A DNA stretch of 23,771 bases from Eubacteriales Family XIII. Incertae Sedis bacterium (GTDB lineage Bacteria > Bacillota > Clostridia > Peptostreptococcales > Anaerovoracaceae), in the NCBI GenBank assembly GCA_031289235.1, contig JAITPU010000049.1, positions 1 through 23,771 of the forward strand, written 5' to 3'. The notes beneath the pieces were generated by a model. It saw only the letters and a list, made by a program, of their open reading frames with translations, was not told the origin of the DNA and ran no database searches. This document shows, one piece after another, positions 8,582 to 15,343 of this stretch. Numbering within the stretch: position 1 is the stretch's first letter; every line of letters begins with the position of its first letter. The position numbers and the translations under genes are program-made.

Positions 8582-9355
8582 ATGGTCAGAATGAGCGAAA
8601 GGCTTGAGCGGATAGCGAGTTATATCGCGGCAGGCGAAACTGTCGCCGACATAGGCAGCGATCATGGTCTTTTGCCCATTCATCTGTGGGAAAGCGGCAA
8701 AAGCCCACGCGTCATCATAAGCGATATCGGCGAAGGGCCGCTGCTCAGGGCGAAGATCAATACGAAGGCGCGTTTCCCGAACGCGAATTTCGATCTGCGC
8801 AGGGGAAACGGTCTGGAAAGCGTCGGGCGGTCCGAAGTGGACGCGGTGGTGATAGCGGGCGTCGGAGGCAGGCTTATAATTGATATTTTATCCGCGGACG
8901 CGGATAAAACGAAAAGCTTCTTCAAATACGTTTTTCAGCCCCGGAACGCCGCCGATAAGCTGAGAAAGTGGCTGATTTCGGAGGGTTTTTTTATTTACGG
9001 CGAAGCTTTGGCGCGGGAGGGACGCCATATCTGCGAAATCACGGCGGTTTTGACCGGGGGTCATAACTCGGGCGGAGAGACGGGACGCGCGCCGGCTATA
9101 GGAGACGGGAGAGAGGGAGAGTATTACCGAAAAGAGATGCGCTATGAGATCAGCCCGCTGTTGTTCGAGCGCGAAGATCCGCTTCTCGCGGAATGGATAG
9201 GCGGAAAGATCAAGAAAGAACTCATGATCGCCGAAGATATCGAAAAGCTCGGAAAGGCGGAGCGCAGCCGGAAGGCGGGTGAGCGCGCCGAGATCCGTCT
9301 GGAGACGCTGCGAAGATTGCGTGAAAGCATATCAGCGCGGGCTGGAAACCTGTAA
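8582..9355 (+). CDS. trmK: tRNA (adenine(22)-N(1))-methyltransferase TrmK
   Basis: A class I SAM-dependent methyltransferase of the TrmK/YqfN family, which makes m1A at position 22 of certain tRNAs. The SAM-binding signature VADIGSDHGLLPI is at about residues 21-33 and the family GVGG (usually GMGG) motif is near 93-97. The C-terminal part is helical and charged, as in TrmK, for a total of 257 residues. It starts 18 bases after rpoD, the same position as in Bacillus and many Clostridia. The ribosome binding site is weak (GGCCGGCGGG). A second ATG three codons on (8591) is a possible alternative start. Confidence 0.92.
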   Translation: MVRMSERLERIASYIAAGETVADIGSDHGLLPIHLWESGKSPRVIISDIGEGPLLRAKINTKARFPNANFDLRRGNGLESVGRSEVDAVVIAGVGGRLIIDILSADADKTKSFFKYVFQPRNAADKLRKWLISEGFFIYGEALAREGRHICEITAVLTGGHNSGGETGRAPAIGDGREGEYYRKEMRYEISPLLFEREDPLLAEWIGGKIKKELMIAEDIEKLGKAERSRKAGERAEIRLETLRRLRESISARAGNL

Positions 9356-9361
9356 AATTAC

Positions 9362-9389
9362 CAAAATTGACCGAACGGCGAAAATTTTG
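9362..9389 (+). other. Hairpin immediately upstream of the nif3 ribosome binding site
   Basis: CAAAATT (9362-9368) can pair with AATTTTG (9383-9389), leaving a 14-base loop. The stem ends one base before the AGGAGGT ribosome binding site (9391-9397). The segment shares CCAAAATTGA and ACGGCG with the hairpin at the other end of the gene (10215-10231). Confidence 0.35.
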
Positions 9390-9402
9390 TAGGAGGTAAT
9401 TT

Positions 9403-10224
9403 ATGGCAATATCGGAAAAAGAACTTATTCGGATAATCGAAAGCATCGCGCCGAGAAAGCTTGAAGAAGAATGGGACAGCAGCGGGCCGCAAATCAGCAT
9501 GAATAAGAAGGCCGTGGAAAGGGTTCTTGTGGCCATGGAAATCACGAAGTCGGTTATTGAAGAAGCCAAACAGCGCGCGGCGGATTATATCGTAAGCCAT
9601 CACCCGCTGATTTTCAAGAACATAGGTGTAATTGACAATAATACAATTACGGGTAACTTGATTATCGACCTGATCAAATCCGGTATTTCCGTCTATTCGG
9701 CGCATACCACTTTCGATTCCGTTTTCGGGGGAAACAACGATTACCTCGCGGAGATCATCGGCCTTTTGCGGGTCCGCAAATTCCGTTTTTCCAAGCACAT
9801 GGGTGGACAAACCAATCTCGGGCGCGTCGGGGAACTGGAGAGCGCGATGTCTCTGCGTGAAGTCTGCCGGATGGTAAAAGAAAAACTGGATATCGACGAA
9901 GAATTTCGCGTAGTCGGCGACCCGGACAGTAAAATCCATAAAGTCGGCGTATGCGCCGGAGCGGGCGGAAGCCTTATTGAGACAGCCGTCGAAAACGGCT
10001 GCTCCCTGTTTATAACGGGCGATATTCGTTATCACGAAGCGCAGGTCGCCAAAGAAAATGGTCTCTGTCTTGTAGACGCCGGTCATTACGCAACGGAACG
10101 GATCTTTGCGGAAAATTTCGCGGAGAAGCTGAGAAAAGCGGCGGGCGTGGACGCGGAGATTTTCACATCGCAGACAGACGCAAACCCCTTTGCGAAATTC
10201 AATTTTGGCTCCGTCCAAAATTGA
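9403..10224 (+). CDS. Nif3-like dinuclear metal center hexameric protein (YqfO/YbgI family)
   Basis: A 273-residue Nif3-family protein with a strong AGGAGGT ribosome binding site. The metal-site residues fit the family: H66-H67 in SHHPLIF, H101 and D105 in AHTTFDS, D207/H211 in GDIRYHEA, and H228 with E232 in GHYATE. The protein lacks the central PII-like insertion that lengthens the Bacillus homologue to about 370 residues, so it is the short YbgI-like form. The N-terminal motif usually written WDNxGLQxG is WDSSGPQIS here, with the last glycine replaced. Nif3 proteins form hexameric toroids; their reaction is not settled. The gene sits after trmK, a conserved neighbour in Firmicutes, which suggests a housekeeping role. 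Confidence 0.93.
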   Translation: MAISEKELIRIIESIAPRKLEEEWDSSGPQISMNKKAVERVLVAMEITKSVIEEAKQRAADYIVSHHPLIFKNIGVIDNNTITGNLIIDLIKSGISVYSAHTTFDSVFGGNNDYLAEIIGLLRVRKFRFSKHMGGQTNLGRVGELESAMSLREVCRMVKEKLDIDEEFRVVGDPDSKIHKVGVCAGAGGSLIETAVENGCSLFITGDIRYHEAQVAKENGLCLVDAGHYATERIFAENFAEKLRKAAGVDAEIFTSQTDANPFAKFNFGSVQN

Positions 10225-10225
10225 A
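10198..10225 (+). other. Perfect hairpin spanning the nif3 stop codon
   Basis: TTCAATTTTGG (10198-10208) and CCAAAATTGAA (10215-10225) are perfect reverse complements around a six-base loop. The stop codon (10222-10224) lies in the right arm. No T tract follows, so simple Rho-independent termination is unlikely. It closes the housekeeping block just upstream of the rnpB promoter. Confidence 0.55.
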
Positions 10226-10376
10226 CGGCGGCTTCTCAGTCTCTCACATTTTCGCCGGCGGGCCGTAGGCCGTAGCCTCCTATGCTGTGAGCGGCGGCGG
10301 GTAAAATTGAAGCGCGGAGCGCGTCAGCGCGGTCCCGGACGTGGGATCCTTCCACAGCCGCTTAAATGCTAACGCT

Positions 10377-10404
10377 TTTAAACGAGGCGAATTTATGATA
10401 TAAT
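10377..10404 (+). promoter_or_regulatory. Extended -10 promoter of rnpB
   Basis: A perfect TATAAT at 10399-10404 is preceded by TG at 10396-10397, giving an extended -10. TTTAAA at 10377-10382, 16 bases upstream, is a partial -35 (4 of 6). The predicted start, about seven bases after the -10, coincides with the first base of the RNase P helix P1 near 10412. That agreement supports the call. Confidence 0.75.
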
Positions 10405-10411
10405 CAGGACG

Positions 10412-10829
10412 AAAGTGAGCAAGACAGGCAATCGCGTGCGTTGAAAAACCGTTTGTTTACGGTTTTTTGGCGCATGAGGAAAGTCCGGGCTCCGCAGGGC
10501 AAGGGCGCCGGATAACGTCCGGTGAAGGCGACTTTAAGGAAAGTGCAACAGAAACACACCGCCGAAACGGGCGGGCGGCTGTTTTAAGCCGTCCGCGCTG
10601 TGGCAAGGTTGAAATGGTGAGGTAAGAGCTCACCGGCGGCATGGCAACGTGCCGGCCGTGTAAACCCCGCCCGGAGCAAGGCCGAATAGGGCGAAGTATA
10701 AAGTGACTGCCCGTCACCGCCCGGTATGGTGGGCCGCATGAGCCTGCCGGCGACGGCAGGCCAAGATAGATGATTGCCATATACGAATTGCATCGTATAA
10801 CAGAACCCGGCTTATGGCTTGCTCACTTT
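10412..10829 (+). ncRNA. rnpB: RNase P RNA, bacterial A-type
   Basis: This is the catalytic RNA that removes 5' leaders from pre-tRNAs. Helix P1 is explicit: AAAGTGAGCAAG at the 5' end (10412-10423) pairs with CTTGCTCACTTT at 10818-10829. Conserved blocks appear in the expected order: GAGGAAAGTCCGGGCTCC near 10478, GGAAAGTGCAACAGAAA near 10538, the GGTAAGAGCTCACCGGC block near 10621, GCAAGGCCGAATAGGG near 10677 and ACAGAACCCGGCTTA near 10800. Helix P3 is AAAAACCGT/ACGGTTTTT (10444-10467). The roughly 418-base length and block layout fit the ancestral A type. The gene has its own promoter, and the MATE exporter starts about 60 bases beyond it. Confidence 0.96.
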
Positions 10830-10890
10830 TCTGTTGTTTTGCGGCTGTATACACATTATTTTTTACATTGAAATATCAGGAAAGGCAGAG

Positions 10891-12396
10891 ATGGACAAAG
10901 ACAACGAGCTGACGGAGTACGGTCATAAAGAACGAAATATAAAAATTAACCAAAGCAAAAATTTTGAACAAAAACAGAATACGGATCTCGAAGGAGACGG
11001 ACTCGCCGGACAGAAGCCGGAGCGCGATGAGGGCGCGAAGAACAGCGTCCGCGCGGCGGAAAACAAGATGGGCGTCGTGCCCGTGGGCAAACTGCTGTTC
11101 ACCATGTCGTTTCCGGCCATGATCTCCATGATGATACAGGCCCTTTATAATATCGTAGACAGCATATTCGTAGCAATGATATCCGAAAAAGCCTTGGCGG
11201 CCGTGACGCTTGTATTCCCCGTGCAGATGCTGCTCGCCTCCGTAGGCGTCGGCACCGGCGTGGGGATAAGCTCGCTCATATCGAGAAGACTGGGGGAAAG
11301 GCGCTTTAAAGAAGCCAACGAGGCCGCCTCTCACGGGTTTTTGATCGCGGCTTTCAATTGGATTCTGTTCGCGGTCTTCGGCTTGTTTTTTTCCGCTTCA
11401 TTTGTAAAACTGTTCTCCGGCGATATTGAAATCGTCGGAATGGCGGTAGCTTATTGCGGCATTGTTACTGTAGGTTCTCTCTTCGGTTTTACTCAATTGA
11501 GCGTGGAAAGGATATTGCAGGCCTCCGGGAACATGCTGTTTCCCATGATTTTCGGCATTGTCGGCGCCGTTGTGAATACAGCGCTGGATCCCGTGTTGAT
11601 TTTCGGGCTTTTCGGCGCGCCTCGCATGGGAGTGACAGGCGCGGCTCTGGCCACAGTCATAGGGCAGGCTTTGGCTATGTCCGTCGGGCTGATAATGTTG
11701 TTTTGCTTCAAACACGACGTGCGTGTCCGCCTGCGCGGATTCCGTCCGAGAGGCCGGATAATCAGAGATATTTACGCGGTCGGCGCGCCGTCGATCGCGA
11801 TGATGGCCATGAATTCATTCGCTATTTCGGGAATGAACGCCATACTGATCCGTTTTTCCACAGCCGCCGTGGCTGTGCTGGGAGCGTATTTCCGCCTTCA
11901 GTCGCTGATTTTCATGCCGGTATTCGGGCTGAATCAGGGCGCCCTGCCGATAATGGGATATAATTACGGCGCGAAAAACAGGAAACGCCTGCTCAAAACT
12001 TTCAGGATATCCGTGACGACAGCGGTCGTGATCATGGCGGTGGGCATCGTGATTTTCCAAATTTTTCCAGCGCAAATACTCGGGCTGTTCAGCGCTTCGC
12101 CGGAAATGATGTCGGTCGGGACCGACGCGCTGCGCATAATAAGCCTGTGTTTCATCCCTGCCGGATTTATCATAGTGTCTTCCACGCTGTTTCAGGGGCT
12201 TGGGCACGGGATGCTGAGCCTCTTAGTTACGCTTTTGCGGCAGATATTGCTGGTCCTGCCGCTCGCCTGGCTGCTGTCCACGTTTTTCGGCCTCCATTAC
12301 GTGTGGTACGCCTATCCGCTGGCGGAAGTGTTTACGCTGGCTCTTACCATCCTGTTTGTAAAACGGGTGTATGATAAGGAAATCCGCCGGCTATGA
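10891..12396 (+). CDS. MATE family multidrug/metabolite exporter
   Basis: A 501-residue polytopic membrane protein of the MATE family, which exports drugs or metabolites in exchange for Na+ or H+. The conserved family start is the block KLLFTMSFPAM followed by QALYNIVDSIFVA, then repeated hydrophobic segments in two homologous halves consistent with twelve helices. The ATG at 10891 follows AGGAAAGG (10878-10885); the reading frame is open further back only because it passes into rnpB. Oddly, about 59 very hydrophilic, charged residues precede the usual MATE start (the ENKMG at 11068 would be a typical N-terminus), but no ribosome binding site is visible at 11068. The stop overlaps the exonuclease III ATG by four bases. 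The substrate cannot be inferred. Confidence 0.92.
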   Translation: MDKDNELTEYGHKERNIKINQSKNFEQKQNTDLEGDGLAGQKPERDEGAKNSVRAAENKMGVVPVGKLLFTMSFPAMISMMIQALYNIVDSIFVAMISEKALAAVTLVFPVQMLLASVGVGTGVGISSLISRRLGERRFKEANEAASHGFLIAAFNWILFAVFGLFFSASFVKLFSGDIEIVGMAVAYCGIVTVGSLFGFTQLSVERILQASGNMLFPMIFGIVGAVVNTALDPVLIFGLFGAPRMGVTGAALATVIGQALAMSVGLIMLFCFKHDVRVRLRGFRPRGRIIRDIYAVGAPSIAMMAMNSFAISGMNAILIRFSTAAVAVLGAYFRLQSLIFMPVFGLNQGALPIMGYNYGAKNRKRLLKTFRISVTTAVVIMAVGIVIFQIFPAQILGLFSASPEMMSVGTDALRIISLCFIPAGFIIVSSTLFQGLGHGMLSLLVTLLRQILLVLPLAWLLSTFFGLHYVWYAYPLAEVFTLALTILFVKRVYDKEIRRL

Positions 12397-13151
12397 AGAT
12401 GATCACATGGAATGTAAACGGGCTGCGCGCCGCCGCGGGTAAAGGTTTTTTGGATTTTTGCGGGGCGGAGAACGCGGACATGATCTGCGTACAGGAAACC
12501 AGGATGCAGCGGGGACAGGCTGAAGTGACGCCTCCCGCCTACGCGGAATTTTGGAACAGCGCCGAGCGAAAAGGATATTCCGGCACGCTCGTCCTTACTA
12601 AACATAAACCAATTACGGTAAACTATAATATAGACGCCGCGGGCCACGACAGGGAGGGCCGTTCCATAACCTTGGAGTTTGAAGATTTCTATCTGGTTAA
12701 CGAATACACTCCCAACGCGCAGGACAAGTTGGCGCGCATTGCTTACCGCATGGAATGGGAGGATGCGCGCAGGGCTTATCTGGCTGAACTGGATCGGAAA
12801 AAGCCCGTGATCCTGTGCGGCGACCTGAACGTCGCCCATGAGGAGATTGATCTGAAAAACCCGAAAAGCAACCGGGGCAACGCGGGATTTTCCGACGAGG
12901 AGAGAGGCAAGTTCGGCGAACTTCTCGCCGCGGGCTTCACTGACGCCTTTCGTTACCTTTACCCCGATGCCGCGGGCGCTTACACATGGTGGTCCTATCG
13001 CGCCAACGCGCGGGCGAACAACGCGGGATGGCGCATCGACTATTTTCTGGTTTCCGAAAGAATACGGGACAAGATCCGCGATGTGGTTATCCTGAACGGG
13101 GTTCGGGGGAGCGATCACTGTCCTGTGCGGCTTGAAATTGATTTGCTTTGA
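12393..13151 (+). CDS. xth: Exodeoxyribonuclease III / AP endonuclease
   Basis: A 252-residue member of the exonuclease III family, which incises DNA at abasic sites and trims 3' blocked ends in base-excision repair. The active-site blocks are complete: WN7-VNGLRA, QE35-T, EYTPN, the family YRMEWED stretch, GD144-LN146-VAHEEIDL, WWSYR, GWRIDYFLVS and SD241-H242-CPV. The ATG overlaps the MATE stop (ATGA), so translation is probably coupled; AAGGAAA lies about 12 bases upstream. Pairing with a MATE exporter is not functionally obvious. With dut nearby, the window holds two independent safeguards against uracil and abasic sites in DNA. Confidence 0.96.
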   Translation: MKMITWNVNGLRAAAGKGFLDFCGAENADMICVQETRMQRGQAEVTPPAYAEFWNSAERKGYSGTLVLTKHKPITVNYNIDAAGHDREGRSITLEFEDFYLVNEYTPNAQDKLARIAYRMEWEDARRAYLAELDRKKPVILCGDLNVAHEEIDLKNPKSNRGNAGFSDEERGKFGELLAAGFTDAFRYLYPDAAGAYTWWSYRANARANNAGWRIDYFLVSERIRDKIRDVVILNGVRGSDHCPVRLEIDLL

Positions 13152-13249
13152 ACTCAGCGTGACTATTCGGACGCGCGATCTTTTCCGCGTTCCGGCTCTA
13201 TACAGGCTCTATAAATGTAAAGTAATATGGTGGAAACGGAGGTGGAATT

Positions 13250-15343
13250 ATGAGATTTTTGAGGAAAAAATCGGCCGTCGGGATGATCGGCGCGGCGCTC
13301 GCGGCCGTGCTGGTGTTTTTCCCGCTCGCTCAGATCTTTGCCGCGAGTGAGGAGAGCGGGGAGCTGGAACGCGCGATATTGGCCGTGAAGCGTGTGGTTG
13401 CGATACCGGAAACGCTGCTTGACTTCAATTATTATCTCGGCGAAAACGAAGAAAGCGGCAACCAGGAATACAGCTTCAGATGGAGCGGTGAAAAAGGCGG
13501 GCGCCAGGTCAGCGCGAGCGTGGAAAACGGCAAGATGACGTCTTACTCAAGTTATTCATATGATTCCGACGCTTTGAAAGGCATCGGAGCTGTGAGCCGC
13601 GACGCGGCGCAGGAGACGGCGGAGAGCTGGCTTGCCGCGGTGGACGGCGTTATGGCGGCTAAAATGAAGCCGGCTGAATACGCGGAAGCGGGAAATATCG
13701 ACAGATGGAATTTTTCGTTCGTTTTCCGTGAAAGCGATGTTCCGGCGGAATTCGTCACCGCGCTCGTAAGCGTCGACAAGCGTTCCGGAGAAGTCGTCTC
13801 TTACAACTGGCAGGGGCTTAATGAAACTCCGAAATATCCGGCTGTGAATGACATCGTCGGCAAAGACGCCTCAAAAACCGCGTTTTTGGATGAAGGCGGG
13901 GTTCGCTTGATTTATTTCGCGTGGTACGACGGCGTTGCGAAAACTTCCGAGGTGTTTTCAGCTTATACTCTGAGGGAGGGACGGCTTGCAGTCGACGCGA
14001 AGACAGGTAAGGCGGAGACTCTTGCGTCGCCCGGAATTTCGTACAGAAACGCTGTGGATGCAGAAAGCGTGACGAGCGGCGGCGCGGGGCGGCAGGAGCT
14101 TTCGGAGGCGGAACTGATATCAATCGCGCAGACAGAGAAACTCATATCCAAAGACGCGGCCGTGGATGCGCTGAAAAAATTATTTCCGAAGCTGGCCGCG
14201 TACAATGCGACGTATTCGCAGCTTTCTAAGGATTACAGGGACGATGAAAAATATATCTGGTCGATTTCATTCGACAACATGTCCGGCGCGGTGGACGCGA
14301 GGACGGGCGAGATTCTGAGTTACTCCGACTATTCGGACGACTCGCGCGCCTTGGGTGCGGGAAAGCAAATAAGCGCAAACGAGGCGCTTGCGGCGGCGAA
14401 AGCTGCGGCGGAACGGATTTCACCGGAAAAGTTCGGGCAATGCGAAGAATACTATCCTATTGAAACATACTATCCTCTTGAAACATATGAAGCCCGGGAA
14501 AAATTTCCGGGCCGGGGCAATACCTCGTATTCATTCAATTTTGAACGGGTCGTGAACGGCTTGCATTTCCCGGACAACGGCGTCAGGATCGAAATCAACA
14601 TGAGCGGAGACGTCGTCAGTTACAGCTGCGCGTGGTCTGACAATCTCGTGTTTCCGGCTGCCGGCGGCGCTATGACGGCCTCGGAAGCCTTTGATATATT
14701 TGACAGGGAAAGCGGCTGGAATCTGAAATACGCGAAGCGCGCTTCGGAAGACGCGGCTGTGATAGCGGCCTGGCATTGGGAAAGCGAGCCGGCCTACCTG
14801 CTTGATCCTAAAAGCGGGGCTAAATTAAATTATGATGGAAAATTATGGAAGGAAAGCGCCGCCGCTTCATATGACGATATCGGCGGGCATTGGGCGGAGA
14901 GCGTAATAAAGCTTCTCGCCGAAAACGGATATTATATAGAAGGAAGCAGTTTCAGGCCGAAAGCTCCGATCACCCAGGAAAAATTTCTGCGCTACCTTCT
15001 TTCGCCCCAACAGCTTTATTACGATCAGGATGCTTTTTACAGGATGCTGGAAGAGTCGGGGATGGTGAGAGCGGATGAAAAGGCGCCGGACGCGGAACTC
15101 ACGAGGAACGAGGCGGCCAAGTTCATAGTCCGCCACCTGGGGCAGCAAAGGGCCGGAGAACACGCCGAAATTTTCCTGAGTCCATATATCGACGCCCAGG
15201 CGGATGGTTACGCGGGCTATACGGCGATCGTATACGCGCTGTCCGTGATGAAGGGCTACGACGGGGGGGACTTTAACGGGACGAAGCTTATGACCAACGC
15301 CGAAGCCGCTGTGACAATTTACAACACGCTGCAGGCGCAGTGA
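13250..15343 (+). CDS. Exported YcdB/PepSY-like protein with C-terminal SLH domains
   Basis: A 697-residue secreted protein with a very strong ribosome binding site (GGAGGTGG at 13238-13245). Residues 1-31 form a signal peptide with likely cleavage around QIFA-A. The body (about 35-535) is built of PepSY/YcdB-type units, seen as recurring D-x-(R/K)-(S/T)-G-(E/K) turns (VDKRSGEVVSY near 172, VDAKTGKAE near 247, VDARTGEILSYSDY near 346, LDPKSGAKLNY near 515). The tail has SLH-type segments at about 540-590, 610-635 and 643-694. Proteins of this architecture are known from SLH-bearing Firmicutes; their function is unknown. I infer a surface protein attached to wall polymer. A 17/18-identical tandem 18-base repeat sits at 14451-14486. 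The TGA overlaps the GTG of the next gene. Confidence 0.85.
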   Translation: MRFLRKKSAVGMIGAALAAVLVFFPLAQIFAASEESGELERAILAVKRVVAIPETLLDFNYYLGENEESGNQEYSFRWSGEKGGRQVSASVENGKMTSYSSYSYDSDALKGIGAVSRDAAQETAESWLAAVDGVMAAKMKPAEYAEAGNIDRWNFSFVFRESDVPAEFVTALVSVDKRSGEVVSYNWQGLNETPKYPAVNDIVGKDASKTAFLDEGGVRLIYFAWYDGVAKTSEVFSAYTLREGRLAVDAKTGKAETLASPGISYRNAVDAESVTSGGAGRQELSEAELISIAQTEKLISKDAAVDALKKLFPKLAAYNATYSQLSKDYRDDEKYIWSISFDNMSGAVDARTGEILSYSDYSDDSRALGAGKQISANEALAAAKAAAERISPEKFGQCEEYYPIETYYPLETYEAREKFPGRGNTSYSFNFERVVNGLHFPDNGVRIEINMSGDVVSYSCAWSDNLVFPAAGGAMTASEAFDIFDRESGWNLKYAKRASEDAAVIAAWHWESEPAYLLDPKSGAKLNYDGKLWKESAAASYDDIGGHWAESVIKLLAENGYYIEGSSFRPKAPITQEKFLRYLLSPQQLYYDQDAFYRMLEESGMVRADEKAPDAELTRNEAAKFIVRHLGQQRAGEHAEIFLSPYIDAQADGYAGYTAIVYALSVMKGYDGGDFNGTKLMTNAEAAVTIYNTLQAQ
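14451..14486 (+). repeat. In-frame 18-base tandem duplication
   Basis: Bases 14451-14468 and 14469-14486 are 17/18 identical direct copies, encoding YYPIET then YYPLET within the YcdB-like body. This looks like a recent slippage duplication kept in frame. Confidence 0.85.

Noticed and set aside
9358..10218. A 286-codon minus-strand open frame antisense to nif3
   Set aside because: It lies almost wholly over nif3, whose family motifs and ribosome binding site are unambiguous. It shows no family motif. Long antisense frames of this kind arise from the codon bias of the sense gene; similar ones occur over xth (12312-13118) and the activase (15661-16566).
10444..10468. Hairpin followed by TTTTTT that looks like an intrinsic terminator
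   Set aside because: It is helix P3 of RNase P RNA; the T run is the pairing partner of the A run on the left arm, and conserved RNase P sequence continues for 350 bases beyond it.
13148..13215. Promoter between xth and the YcdB-like SLH gene (TTGAAC, TATACA, TATAAA)
   Set aside because: No -35 and -10 pair has acceptable spacing. The TATA-like words come from a short direct repeat GGCTCTATA (13194-13202 and 13205-13213).
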